Notes under the pieces: model-generated
Databases searched by the model: none
Told to the model about the DNA's origin: nothing
Seen by the model: the letters and a program-made list of their open reading frames with translations, nothing else
Origin: Xenopus tropicalis
Taxonomy: Eukaryota > Chordata > Amphibia > Anura > Pipidae
DNA length: 64,000 bases
Assembly: GCF_000004195.4 (NCBI RefSeq)
Contig: NC_030681.2
Coordinates: 88,233,681 to 88,297,680, forward strand
Reading direction: 5' to 3'
Made by a program: the position numbers and the translations under genes
Shown here: in pieces, positions 1-11,084 of the stretch
How the letters are laid out: every line of letters begins with the position of its first letter
Numbering within the stretch: the stretch's first letter is position 1

Positions 1-2421
1 GCTTGCCTACAAAATGCAGATGGAAAGAAGCAGATCCAATCCTCTGTGTGACCTTGGCCTAAGGTGTGTGGTCACTGCTCTATGTGACAGTGCAAGGAGT
101 GGCTTTAGATACAGGTACTTTTAAAAAATGCTGTATATTCACGCAATGCAGCAAAACTTGTGGGCCATAAATGACCCCTCTTATTTTGCTACAGAAACAT
201 ACACATGAGATATGCCCCTACATACACTGTAAGTTGATAGCACAAGGATTTTTGTTTGGACACCAGAAGAGCACTTCTGGTGCTCATATCCTGCTGCCTG
301 TCATTATCTTCAATAGAAAATGCCCAAGATCACCAGTCCTGAAGCCATATTAAAAACATTACAGCAAGCACCAGTACTGGTCCTTTCGGGCATTTCCTAT
401 TTGCAGCCTTTGCATGTTTAAGATGGGATAGGATACTTGGGCAAGATTCAGTTTAATGTGAAGAGCTTATCTCAGTAACATAACTATATATACAGCAAAC
501 CCTGGGGTCACGGGGCCTGGGCAGCAGGGGGGTCTGGAATGCGGGGTCTGCTGTGCCTTAGTCACCCCCACTTCCCCTCTCCTACTTTAAATATACTTGC
601 GGTGATCGGAGCTGGGATGGTGCGTCGCAGTCGGTGCTGGGGGGGGGGGGCTTGGTTAGGGGAGAAAGGACTGGAGGAGGTGACCAAGTTACTCCGCTGG
701 CTAATTTACTAACTCAGTGCCAGATTTTCCCATAGAGCTGGGTGTAATTCATTGAGAAATAAACACTGTTTAACACATGAAAACACTGTGTCAAGCAGCC
801 AGTGCCTAAGGTGCAGGAAACCAGGCTTTACATTCAGCAAGAAAGTAGCTAATTACTTAAAGTGAATCATTTAGAGAGATACAAATATGGCTGATGTATT
901 TAAATTCAGTTCTGCAGCCCAAGCATTTCTTTGGCACTGTAACAAAGGAAAAAAGTCTTCCAATAAACCAATGAGTTTGGAAAGCTTAAAAAGACATAGT
1001 TACAGACCCTCTACTGGCTGAACTGTAAATAAACAAACAATGTGAGCATTGTCCCAATTTGCCAGTCAACTGAATTTTTTCTTTCAAATATAAAGCAGAA
1101 CCAGACCTTTAAAAGTATATTTCTTTATGAATAGTGGTTGTTGACGTCTTAAAATCTGTATTATGAGTATATATAGCCAAATAGGTTCATGTACTTCCAG
1201 TTACAAAATGTAACTATTTAGTATAAAAAATAATTCTGCCAAAATCAATTACAATGCCTTACAGTTCTGGCAAAATAATTAGGTTCATGAGTTACTGTAG
1301 TTATTTGTTCTAATCTAAGTCTACAAATTCAAATTCAAGAACATATGGCAGTATCCTTATAACTAATCCCACTCTTTATAGGGCTGTATACAACACACTG
1401 AGAAAAATATTCATTACTGCTTATGCCAAGTGTTTTATTTTGGTTTCTCAGTTGTTGAATCTCAACAAAATTTGTTCCACGCACTCATAAATAGTGTTTA
1501 TGCACAATGGAATTTGTAAACAAAGCAATGTGTGCACCATGTGTAGTATTGGAAAAATGGGTGGGTAACAGTCCAGGTGCCCCAATCTCTCTGGGCCAAA
1601 TAAAATAACGGCAAAGCAACAGTGCACATGATATGAAAGTGAAACTAGGAAATATATACACAGTAAATAACCTTATTCACAGCTCCCAATGCTTATAAAC
1701 CTGACCTGTTTCTAATTTTTCAATGAATGAGTTTCCACATAAGACAGTTAGTTCTGCCTTCCATATATTCATCCAAAAATGTGTATAGTGAGCACATTCC
1801 AGTCTGCATAGAAAGTCCCATGCAGATTACTTAGGGGGGGGGGGGTCTAATGCTCAGAACACTTTACCCATACACAAGTTACTTTTCCAATCCTCTGAAG
1901 TACCCTTTATATTGGGATATTTGATGGCTTATCTGTTGACAAGGTGTTTTAATAAACAACAAAGCCACATAATAGTGTGCTTATTTATTTACACTCCTTG
2001 ACCAGTTTCCTGTTACTAAATGACAAATCCTGCACATAATTTTTTATTTAAAAGCAGAAATTCAAGATTTGTTATTTGAATATGGCATTGTTTTATATTA
2101 TAACAATAAAAACAAGAAAAGCAATGAAATAAATAACAAAAAATGTTCTGTAGCACTAGTGGCATTTCTGGGGCTGCTGCCGACTTAGGCTGCAGCCCTG
2201 AAGCCGCTTCCCCTTACGCGCTTCTTGCGTACCTATTCCATGTCGGAGCGAGTCCGGGGGGGGGGGTGCAGAAAGCGCACCTCATACTTTTTGATTTTAG
2301 TCTTTTACTCTGTTTACCAGTTAGATTCCAACTTCCAATGTAATCAATTCAAATTATGGGGGTTCAGATAGAAATATGACAACATTCATTCACTGTAATG
2401 AACAGACTGGATTATCATGGC
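1..2421. other. AT-rich non-coding DNA, no gene seen
   Basis: No exon-like ORF is visible. There are GC-rich islands at about 500-650 and 2150-2285 that look like repeat fragments, and homopolymer G runs near 641-650, 1834-1845 and 2257-2266. Confidence 0.5.
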
Positions 2422-2819
2422 TTAAAATAAAGTCCCCCAGAAAACAATGTGACTTAGTAGTAAGACCCTGTTGCACCTACCTTTAACTCAAAAGGTTCTA
2501 GTGAAAAAGCAGAGAGCTTTTAAGCCCCAGCTCATTAGCATACACATGAAAGTGATTCATTGGTTTAAAGGCTACATAGCTACAGCGTGGGTTAGACCGA
2601 GCGCTGGCGATTTCTTTCTGTGTTTTGTGTACAAATTGTAGCCAAATTTTGCTTCTAGCTGCTATGTAGCCTTTAAACCAATGAATCACTTTCATGTGTG
2701 TGCTAATGAGCTGGGGCTTAAAAGCTCTCTGCTTTTTCACTAGAACGTTTTGAGTTAAAGGAAGGTGCAACAGGCTCTTACTACTCAGTCACATTGTTTT
2801 CTGGGGGACTTTATTTTAA
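2422..2819. mobile_element. Long foldback MITE bounded by TTAA
   Basis: Two arms of about 160 bp (2422-2581 and 2661-2819) are near-perfect inverted complements around an ~80-bp spacer. The ends read TTAAAATAAAGTCCCCCAG and its complement. Matching pairs inside include CAGAGAGCTTTTAAGCCCC with GGGGCTTAAAAGCTCTCTG and the block around GTGATTCATTGGTTTAAAGG. TTAA at both edges suggests TTAA target-site insertion. The 90-codon minus ORF at 2498-2770 is an effect of the palindrome. Confidence 0.85.
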
Positions 2820-2991
2820 TTGCATCAAAGACTCAAAGTCATTAGACAGTGTAGGACTCATGTACAATGAGGGGCCTTGACGTGGCATGTGAGCTTACAT
2901 ATTTTGGCCAAAGTGTGGTACTAACACCTCATTTTTTGTAAAAATTATTTTTAAAGGCAAACTAAGCGCTGGCAAACTTTCTTTCTCTTTG

Positions 2992-3106
2992 TGCTGCATT
3001 TCCCACCCTAGGCTTATACTCAAGTCAATACGTTTTTCCAGTTTTCTTAGGTAAAATTAGGCCTCAGCTTATATTCAGATCGACTTTTACTCGAGTATAT
3101 ATGGTA
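2992..3106 (-). repeat. End fragment of the CTCGAGTATAAGCC transposon family
   Basis: This carries the same terminal block (GCATTTCCCACCCTAGGC ... ACTCGAGTATATATGGTA) seen in the longer copies at 8236-8754 and 12481-13072. Only one end is present. Orientation matches the 8236-8754 copy. Confidence 0.75.
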
Positions 3107-3376
3107 ATTAACTTAATTAAAATAAATATTTTACTAGATAGCATTTAGCTTATCCACAATGTGCTTTTTATCCTTTGTGTTTTACTTTCTCTTGCTTAGA
3201 TTATATATATAATCGAAAAATTTGAGTTTGAAAATATGGCTTGGCTTTGCCTAGGACAACTCCTATTGATTTCTATAGAAATTTTTACAATCAAGTTTTT
3301 GGGTTTTTGAAATATAATTCAAATTCAAGTTTTTTGTGCTAAAAAATTGTGACAAAAAAGTTGCTAAATCTCCCCT

Positions 3377-3730
3377 AAGGGACTGATTCACAAATGTACG
3401 AATTAGAATCGTGAAATCCGATCATTTCTGATGATCGCAAATGTTTGAATACAAAAATGTTGTACTTACTTTAAGCTTTCCAAAGGACTCAATGACACTC
3501 TGCAGCTCCAACCTGGCCAAAAGAAAGTCAAGATACTGAAGTTTGAATGAATTCCAAAACTTTCATACTCGTTGCGGCAAATACGATTTTGTCGCCCAAA
3601 TTGTCGCAAAGTACGAAAAAGTCACAGAAGTTAACGAAAAAATAGCAGAAAATACGCAGAGCTCTAAAAAGTTAAAAAAATATGATTTTTTTTTATCCGG
3701 ACTCGATCACGCATTGATAAATGGGCCCCA
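3377..3730. repeat. Dispersed repeat of the 'ATAAATGGGCCCC' end type
   Basis: It begins GGGACTGATTCACAAAT, ends GATAAATGGGCCCC, and is rich in TACGA/TCGCA words. Related end motifs recur at 38811-39275 and 52735-52945. The transposition mechanism is not evident. The 68-codon ORF inside is not a gene candidate. Confidence 0.5.
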
Positions 3731-4599
3731 TAGTGTCATACTGCCATGAGGTATGTTGATAGAGTGGACTTCTTTCCTAGAGAACACTTTGCTTAGAGGA
3801 AATGCAGTATCCCTGTGTCTTACAGGGCCCAGCAAATTGATACCTGAATTTACATAGAGAGAAGACCTAGTTACTAACAATATTGTCTAAAATTCCTGTT
3901 TTTGTTTGAAAACAAATCAGAAAATATAGTTGATCTTGGCACTGTATCTACCCCCTGCTTTTCAGACTTCATTATTGTTGTTGTTTTGCGCTAGAGAAAT
4001 ACTTGTGGCACCTACACATCTGCTCCTGATCACTATACTATTAGGAGACCTTTTGTTTCTTTATTTGCATAATGTATCACTAAGCTGAGGGGGCTGTGTT
4101 CCATCTTGTGTGGGTTTCTCTGCTATAATAAAATAAAATATCGGGCTGTCCTTATCCTACATTAAACAAAGTTTTACAGGGCATCTGGGTTGATTTTTTG
4201 CTTCTCATACAACAAGAATGGAGTGTGTGTTGCTCTAATAAAATTGTGCCTTTGACTTCCAGATTGTAGCAGCAACACAAACACTACACCAGCGCCTGGC
4301 ATACACCATCTTGTTGGCAACTTAGAGGCTGAAAAATCAGAATTTAGAACTTAGAATGCAAGCTTTTGCTCTACATTGGCCTCTACATTTTTTAGTTAAC
4401 AATTATAATCACCCCCCAGTGATTAAGCTTTTCCTTGTCCCTTAAATGTGTAAGGTAAGGGATATATATGCACTATGTCCATTTTTTAAAAAATTGGTGC
4501 AAAGGTTCTATGGAGCTGAGATGGTGTGTGGCCTGTAATTTCTGCACTCCAAAGGAATTATCCATTGGTAAGAACTGTTTTGTTTTTGAGATCTTGATA

Positions 4600-4818
4600 A
4601 GGGGACTCCTCAATTGACCCTTCGCCTTGGGGCACCCCACTGAACCCCCTTGTTACATACCTTAATGAAACACCAGGAGACAGAGGTGGATGGCCACAGC
4701 ATTTATTCACATTTTATCAAATAAATAGGACCTTGCCAGCCCTGCTGCCGGTCCAGTTTCTGCAGTGTTTCGATGATAGGAAATCCAAGCAGGCTGTCAC
4801 CTAGCACAAGCAGTAGTA
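4600..4818 (-). repeat. LTR-like repeat copy 1, 3' part (split by the Penelope insertion)
   Basis: On the minus strand this matches the right part of the intact relative at 14475-14990: TGGATTTCCTATCATCGA, a GCAAGGTCCTATTTATTTGA block, a poly(A)-type AATAAATGCTGTGGCC and a tail ending GAGGAGTCCCCTT. It lacks about 190 bp present in the other copy (14640-14830). The polyadenylation-type signal near the end suggests an LTR, but this is not proven. Confidence 0.7.
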
Positions 4819-6614
4819 TCTAGTAGAATTAAGTCTAAAACAACTGGACTTTTCTGAGTTTTTCTTGAAAACGTTTCACCACTCATCCGAGTGGCTTCTT
4901 CAGTTCAAATGACTGGTAGGGAATTCCCCGGTATTTAAACTCTTGATGGTAGTAGAGTCACAGACATCCAATCACAATGGTTCCATTGAACTTGTTCAGT
5001 TAGGTGTTAGCTGAAACTGACAGGTGTAAGAAGGTATGATCCAATCACAATGGTACCAAGATTCTCATTGATGAAGGTGTTAATCCTTCAAAGTACATGA
5101 CTGGAAGTGTGAACTGTTGTGAAACTGCCGGGGTAAGGATGTCAACGCGCCATTGTATGTTGGTGACAAGCGGTATCTCAGGCCCCCTCCTCTGTTCAGG
5201 GATGGTTTTTCCAGGTTGGCATAAATGGCCTCTTTCACACCTCTTTCAAACCATCTGTCCTCTCGGTCCAAAATATGCACGTTACTGTCCTCAAAAGAGT
5301 GACCTTTTTCTTTGAGGTGTAGATAGACCGCTGAGTCTTGTCCTGAGGAGTTTGCCCGCCTATGTTGGGCCATTCTCTTACAGAGAGGTTGTTTTGTCTC
5401 CCCAATGTATAAGTCTGAGCACTCTTCACTACACTGGACAGCATAGACCACATTACTTTTCATGTGCTTGGGTGTTGGGTCTTTCGGGAGCTTCTGTCTC
5501 AGGGTGTTGCTGGGTTTGAAAAACACAGGAATGCGATGTTTGTTGAAAATTCTCCTAAGTTTTTCTGATGTTCCAGCAACATATGGAATGACTATGTTGT
5601 TTCGCCTGCTGTGTTCCTCCCTTCTGTTTGTAGGTCTGGTCTTTCTGTTGGTCTTTGATTTGGTTTTGATGAAGGCCCAGTCTGGGTACCCACAAGTTTT
5701 CAGAGCTCCTTTTAGATGTTTATATTCTTTCTCCTTGGCCTCTGCATTGGATGCCACAGTTTCAGCCCGATGATGTAGAGTCCTAATTACACCCAGTTTA
5801 TGTTCCAAAGGGTGGTGGGAATCAAACAGCAAGTACTGGTCTGTGTGGGTGGGTTTCCTGTATACTTCAATATCCAGGTCCCTCCCCTCTTTGATAACTA
5901 TAGCACAGTCCAAAAAAGCCAGTTTGCTGTCTTTCACATCTTCCCTTGTGAACGTGATGTTTTTGTCCACCGAGTTTATGTGTTTGGTGAAGGCTGGAAC
6001 CTCGCGTTCTTTAATTTTGACCCAGGTGTCATCCACATATCTGAACCAATGACTTGGTGTTGTTCCCTTGAAGGTGTCCAGGGCTTTCTTTTCCACTTCT
6101 TCCATGTAAAGGTTCGCTACAATTGGAGACACAGGCGAATCCATGGCACAGCCATGTTTTTGTCTATAGAAAACTTCCTTGTGCTTGAAGTAAGTGGTAT
6201 TGAGACATAAGTCCAGTAAGGAACAAACTTGTTCTGGGGTCAGCTTTGTTCTGCTGCTGAGGGTGGTGTCTTGTTTCAGCCGTTTCCTCACTGTATCAAT
6301 TGCCTCGGCAGTGGGTATGCATGTGAACAGAGATGTTACGTCATAGGACACCATTGTATCATCGATCTCCAGCTTTAACTCCTTCACTTTTTTGACAAAG
6401 TCCATGGATTTCTGAATGTGGTGTACTGTGTTTCCAACTAAGGGGGCTAAGATGTTGGCCATGTATTTAGCAATGTTATAAGTCACACAGTTAATGCTGC
6501 TGACAATTGGCCTCAAAGGGGCTCCTTCTTTGTGTATTTTTGGGAGTCCATATAGGCATGGAGTGGCTTCGCCTGGGTAAAGGTGACGGTACAAAGCTGG
6601 ACTGATGACCTTTT
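4819..6614 (-). mobile_element. 5'-truncated Penelope-like retroelement
   Basis: The boundaries are set by comparison with the empty site in the repeat copy at 14475-14990. The host word CAGTAGTA occurs once there but on both sides here (4811-4818 and 6615-6622), giving an 8-bp target duplication. The element has a reverse transcriptase plus GIY-YIG ORF and a 3' region (4819-5079) with a hammerhead-like hairpin. The upstream part of the ORF and the 5' terminal repeat are missing, which is typical of incomplete reverse transcription. Vertebrate Neptune/Poseidon-type PLEs are the likely group; subgroup not tested. Confidence 0.9.
4873..4903 (-). ncRNA. Hammerhead-ribozyme-like core in the Penelope 3' region
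   Basis: On the minus strand CTGAAGA (fits CUGANGA) is followed by AG, a perfect 6-bp hairpin CCACTC-GGAT-GAGTGG, then TGAAAC. This is the order of the hammerhead conserved boxes around stem II, and hammerhead motifs are an established feature of PLE terminal repeats. The flanking stems I and III are not clearly paired and there is one extra base at the stem base, so activity is doubtful. Confidence 0.5.
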
Positions 6615-6639
6615 CAGTAGTAGTGTCTGTATCTATCAA
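5080..6639 (-). CDS. Penelope-like reverse transcriptase/GIY-YIG endonuclease, N-truncated, chimeric start
   Basis: The frame is open for 519 codons. Reverse transcriptase motifs: LYGLPKIHKEGAPLRP at 29-44; motif A SYDVTSLFTCIP at 98-109; motif B HGCAMDSPVSPIVANLYME at 162-180; motif C FRYVDD at 199-204; LAFLDC and YRKPTHTDQYL at 240-270. A C-terminal GIY-YIG nuclease (about 397-495) follows: VVYAVQCSEEC, LYIGET, a downstream Arg-rich helix and the candidate catalytic Glu in GVKEAIYANLE. Such enzymes perform target-primed retrotransposition. There is no ATG start: the frame opens at TTG, and codons 1-8 come from the host repeat. Full PLE proteins are usually much longer, so the N-terminal third or so is gone. 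The usual MGSP of motif B reads MDSP. It is probably not functional, though it has no internal stop. Confidence 0.9.
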   Translation of the reverse strand: MIDTDTTTEKVISPALYRHLYPGEATPCLYGLPKIHKEGAPLRPIVSSINCVTYNIAKYMANILAPLVGNTVHHIQKSMDFVKKVKELKLEIDDTMVSYDVTSLFTCIPTAEAIDTVRKRLKQDTTLSSRTKLTPEQVCSLLDLCLNTTYFKHKEVFYRQKHGCAMDSPVSPIVANLYMEEVEKKALDTFKGTTPSHWFRYVDDTWVKIKEREVPAFTKHINSVDKNITFTREDVKDSKLAFLDCAIVIKEGRDLDIEVYRKPTHTDQYLLFDSHHPLEHKLGVIRTLHHRAETVASNAEAKEKEYKHLKGALKTCGYPDWAFIKTKSKTNRKTRPTNRREEHSRRNNIVIPYVAGTSEKLRRIFNKHRIPVFFKPSNTLRQKLPKDPTPKHMKSNVVYAVQCSEECSDLYIGETKQPLCKRMAQHRRANSSGQDSAVYLHLKEKGHSFEDSNVHILDREDRWFERGVKEAIYANLEKPSLNRGGGLRYRLSPTYNGALTSLPRQFHNSSHFQSCTLKD

Positions 6640-6714
6640 TCCACTGTGCAGTCATAGGAGAGAACCTCCTTTCTCCCTCTGCTAAAATTACCTGTGCAGT
6701 ACTCTGGCAAGGTC
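6615..6714 (-). repeat. LTR-like repeat copy 1, 5' part
   Basis: On the minus strand this matches 14475-14558 (CCTTGCCAGAGTACTGCACA ... GATACAGACACTACTACTG). It continues directly into the segment at 4600-4818 in the uninterrupted copy, which shows that 4819-6614 is an insertion. Confidence 0.75.
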
Positions 6715-7078
6715 AGAAGATAAGGAAGTGAGTGCTTCTTTTTCTTACATCACAATGCTCTCTTTCTCCACCCCCCAGGCCAGCTTTTTCCTGCCTTAAC
6801 TTCACCTAATCACAGTTGAACCTAGTTCTGCCAATCTCTAAATATAAACCAGTGTAATCTGGCTGCTGGTTATTCGGATCCCAAACATGCAGCCCCTGCA
6901 CTTATAGCTCCAGGGCTTTCCTTTCCAAAAGTGATTTTTTTGTCATTTTTATGCATCAAAACCATGAAAAAAAACTACGTAAAAATGTACCATAGAAAAA
7001 TATTCAGGGTCGTTTAGAAGTCAATGGGTGTTGTCCTAGGCTAATTCTAACAGTATTTATTTAATTTGTGGTTTAGAA

Positions 7079-7571
7079 CAGGGGTCCCCAACCACCGGGC
7101 CGGGGACCAGTGCCGGGCCGTGGGCTGTGCTGAACTGGGCCACCTCTGGTCCAAAATACCTGTTATCTCAATTCTCCAATGTATTACACAGCCATGACAA
7201 CAGCAATGCGAAGCCCAGGAAGCTTTCTACTTATTGCGACAAGGCCCAAAGTACTTAAAGTTCCATACTAAGCATCAGAGGATGTCACCCCTTAGGTGCG
7301 AGTAAGAAAAGCAAGGGTGCTGGGCGCATCTAGTTGCAGGGAAACAAGCTTAGGTCCCCCAATGAGTTTGAATTATGATGAGCTGTATTATATTTTATGA
7401 TATAATAATAATAAAATAAAGTGCAATAATAATTACATTTACATCATATATGTAATAATTCAATTATATACTATGCATTGGCTGCGCCACCCCCCAACCA
7501 CAACCCCGGTCCTTGGAAAAATTGCCTTGCTTGAAACCGGTCCGTGGTGCAAAAAAGGTTGGGGACCACTG
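7079..7571. mobile_element. Non-autonomous hAT transposon with perfect TSD
   Basis: The ends CAGGGGTCCCCAACC and GGTTGGGGACCACTG are hAT/Charlie-type terminal inverted repeats. The perfect 8-bp duplication GTTTAGAA flanks it (7071-7078 and 7572-7579). The 493-bp element has no transposase ORF. Confidence 0.93.
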
Positions 7572-8235
7572 GTTTAGAAGTTTTCGTGTTCTTTTCATTT
7601 TCGTTCCGCATTTTAATTTGTCCGTGATTTGTCAATTTGAATAAATGACAAGACATTAGTGGTTTTAGTGGAAATAAGTTTATTTGTGGTTTCAAAAACC
7701 TCTTAAACCAAGAAAATCAAAATGTTCAAAATGTGAGGATAATAAGGTACAAATAAGCTAGAATGAGACAGGAAACAGGGGTGGATTTTCATTAAGGCTT
7801 GGGGAGGCTAAGCCTCCCCAAACCTGTTTGTGAAAAACACAGCCCCCTCCCAAAAAAAAAAATACTCAAAGTTTAAAAAAAAAAAAAATCCAATTTGCCT
7901 ACTTGTGCTTGTTGGGGTAGTGTTGCTTACTAGTATCTGTAGAAAAATATCACTCCTGCCAGCTCACAGTGATTCCAGCAACAGCTCCAACAAGCTTTCC
8001 TGTGCAAAGTCTCTTGAGATTCTGAGTACGAAATCTCGCAAGATTTTGGCTAGGAAAGCTTGAGAGCTGCTCTGCGCGCCAAGCACTGTGAGGGAGCAGG
8101 TGTGACAGAGGGTTACACAGGCTGCTTGTGCTGGTGACTGGGGGCAAGAGACAAAGCAGCTGCTGCTCCTCTATCTGCTTGCATGGTATGTGGAGATTGT
8201 TTGTTATTTACATACATGAGCTGAACTCATCCTGG

Positions 8236-8754
8236 GTACTCGAGTATAAGCCTAGTTTTTCAGCACCCAAAATGTGCTGAAAAAGTCACCCTCGGCTTAT
8301 ACTTGAGTCAGGTGCCATGGGTCCCTCCAGACTAGCACCCTCTGACCTTTGTGTGCAAATTAGGCCCCCGCAACCAGACCCTCCAGTGCCCTGGCCTAGG
8401 CTCCCACTAGCAATACTTATTCTCCCTTACATCCCTCCGGGACCGAGTCTGCTGCCAGTTTGCCAATGTGCAATGAGCGTGGGGTAGTACTCATATTGTT
8501 TTTGTTGACCCTCTTCTCCGCTTACAGAGCTAGTTTACTGTTTTTCTTTGAAATAAATATTGAATAACATATACCCCACTGATGCCTCAATTATTGTAAT
8601 TTTATACTGTAGGTATTTATTTTGATTATTGAAACTTAGCAGTAGCTGCTGCATTTCCTACCCTAGGCTTATACTCGAGTCAATACGTTTTTCCAGTTTT
8701 CGTAGGTAAAATTAGGTACCTCGGCTTATATTCAGATCGGCTTATACTCTAGTA
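8236..8754 (-). mobile_element. CTCGAGTATAAGCC inverted-repeat transposon, copy in minus orientation
   Basis: It is the reverse complement of the 12481-13072 copy: TACTCGAGTATAAGCCTAG at one end and GGCTTATACTCTAGTA at the other. It has the same internal hairpin (TTTTTCAGCACCC/GTGCTGAAAAA) and the TTTGTGTGCAAATTAGGCCC block. No coding capacity is seen. The superfamily is not assigned. Confidence 0.85.
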
Positions 8755-9204
8755 TGGGATTGCAAGGAGTTATTAGCACATACTATTATTACTTACTGGG
8801 TCACTCCTGTAAAAGGGAGTTCCTGAATAAGACAGTGTGTGTTGGGGGTATTACTATTAAAATTAGCATAAAAAAGAAGTGTGTCTGCTGAAGCAGTCAG
8901 TCTGAATGTGAAATAAATGGATTAGCAGCAGGCAGTATAACTGAAGCTCTTGTCATGGTTGCCATCAAAGTTGCCTCTTCTAATGCTGCATGTGAGGGTC
9001 CCTGCAATGACTGGCATACAATAGCAGGCAGTTTATGTGAGAATACTTGTTGTAAATGGAATGCAGCCACATTCAGTGTCTAGGCATTTCTTATTTTTAA
9101 AGGAGGTAGCATTGGGCAGTGTGTATACATATGCACAATGTGTATCTAATACCCTGTTATCTTTTAAAATGTATTACAGTGTCATACAAACAGAACATTT
9201 AAAT

Positions 9205-9560
9205 ATGTCTTTTAAGATTTTTATTCATCCAGGTCAATATATACAGTATCTAGTATTAAATCTAAAGCAATTGGACTTTCTAAATTCTTCAAAACGTTCT
9301 GCGTATTGCACAACACCAGTGTGAGTTGTAGTTCAACTACATCATCAGCCCTATACCATATCTCCCCTATAGCGGAGGCCCATCCTGGGAGAGGGGGTTG
9401 CATGTAACACATGCTCTGCATCCAACTAGCCTGTTTAATACCCATATTACAGCCAAACAAGTGTTACAGAACTTATTTAGTTAGGAGTTAATTGAAACTC
9501 ATAGAGGTGTGAAGGTGTGATCCAGTCAATATGGTTCCATAGTGAGTTTTAACTAACACA
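9205..9560 (-). repeat. Diverged Penelope-like 3' terminal fragment
   Basis: On the minus strand it parallels the 3' region of the 4819-6614 element: a GTGTGATCCA...ATGGTTCCA block near 9510-9540 and GTCCAATTGCTTTAGATTTA near the end, with the longer tail GATACTGTATATATTGACC also seen at 39109-39192. It contains CTGATGA (complement of 9342-9348) next to a 5-bp hairpin TGTAG/CTACA, but the GAAAC box is lost. Confidence 0.6.
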
Positions 9561-10409
9561 TACTTGAATAGTTCAATGTGAGCCAGTGTGATTGGGTTTT
9601 TGGTGACTATATTTTCACTAAAGGGTTTAAAGTCCTTGTGTCCTTAGTTACCTACCAAATAAAGGCTTCTGATGCTGCTGATATTCATTGTTCTGTATTG
9701 TCGCCCTGGCAGACTGGGCACCCAGGGCTGCAATGAACCTTTTTTCACAGTACATTTAATTCTAACAGTAATGGACAAAGGCTATACGTTTGCGGTGGGA
9801 CTTCCATATTTTGTGAATACTCAGCTGTTTACAGCTCCTTCGGAACATGCCTGTGCAACAACAGCTTTATTGTACTTTGATCCAGGGGCTGGTCTGATAG
9901 CCCTTTTGGATTCAAGAAGGATTTCCCCCCATCTAAGGCTACAGCTTTTCACCTTCCTCTGGTTCAACTGGCAGAGCAGTGAGGCTGATTTCATTCAGAC
10001 AAATATTTGAATTGCTGGTTGGATGCAGGTCCTTTTTAACCTCATCTGCTATTAGACTGTGTTACTTTGAAACCGCACTAAAAATCAGCTACTGTTTTTT
10101 TGCAAGAGGATCAACATTTATCTACACTATATGTAAGATCTGCTGTAAATAAAATGTATATAATACAAGATTGCCATGCATATCGTTTTCAAAATAGTTT
10201 GAGCTTCATCCATGTCATTTAGAAGAAAATACTCAGTACTTAGCCATTCAGCCTGTGGGCCTCTCCGTTGTTAGCTCTTATGTTAGCCAATGCCAAAATC
10301 CACCTGTACGCTCTGCGACGGGTCAGTGTATATCGCTGGTTATGAAACACGTGACATTAGCCTACCCAAACAAAAAAATCACCCTCCGCCTATGACAGGA
10401 AATATATAT

Positions 10410-10600
10410 ACTGTATATATCACGATATCGGCACTCACCAGTCCAAGAAATATAAGCCGGGTGCTGACTCTCCAGTCCACAGAGAGTACTAACGGTATAA
10501 ATATCCATAGAAAAAATCCTTTATTCAGGCATAATATCTATGCGTTTCATTCCACATGGGATCGTATCAGGATGGTGAAAGGAAATGAGGTGCATAGTTA
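10410..10600 (-). repeat. Penelope-type terminal-repeat-like fragment, hammerhead-like boxes
   Basis: The minus strand reads CTGATAC (10564-10570), an imperfect stem around GATCCCATGTGGAAT, then GAAACGCA. This is the box order of PLE hammerheads with one position off consensus in the first box. It is flanked by AT-rich microsatellite DNA. Edges are uncertain. Confidence 0.4.
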
Positions 10601-11084
10601 AATACAAATGTTATCCAATCAGTGCACAGCATCAATTAGCATATTTTAACCCAATGTTTGCAGTGTATAATCACAATCATATATATCACTACTATATTAG
10701 TGGACACCTAAATATCCCCTAACTAAGCATAGGGAGTCCATTATACGATCATATATATGGGTAGAAAATAACATCAATTTAGTTAATATAGAAAAATCCC
10801 ATAAAAGTTATCAAAAATATTATATTCCCATATTACCTAAGTATTGTCATGTTAAGAAGTTATAAATATAATATAACACTCTATGCCTGTAGGGACATTA
10901 AAGTAAACTCACCATATCCAATAGTACTATAAATATCCATAATATAGAAAATATATATATATAGTAGGTAGAGAGGAGCACACCCTACTCAAGTCCAAAT
11001 TCCCTGGGTGCAGGTAAAGTATGAAAATATGTAAAAAGAGTACCACACACACAGGGGCTTGGTGCAAAAGAAAAAAAATATTGG

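Noticed and set aside
2498..2770. 90-codon minus-strand ORF
   Set aside because: It reads through both arms of a foldback element, so the protein is an artefact of the palindrome.
5462..6210. Plus-strand ORFs of 103 and 136 codons
   Set aside because: They lie antisense to the Penelope reverse transcriptase, have no family motif, and are explained by the coding constraint on the other strand.
9672..10010. 112-codon plus-strand ORF
   Set aside because: No recognisable motif, no splice context and no homology I can name; it is in the size range of chance ORFs in 64 kb.
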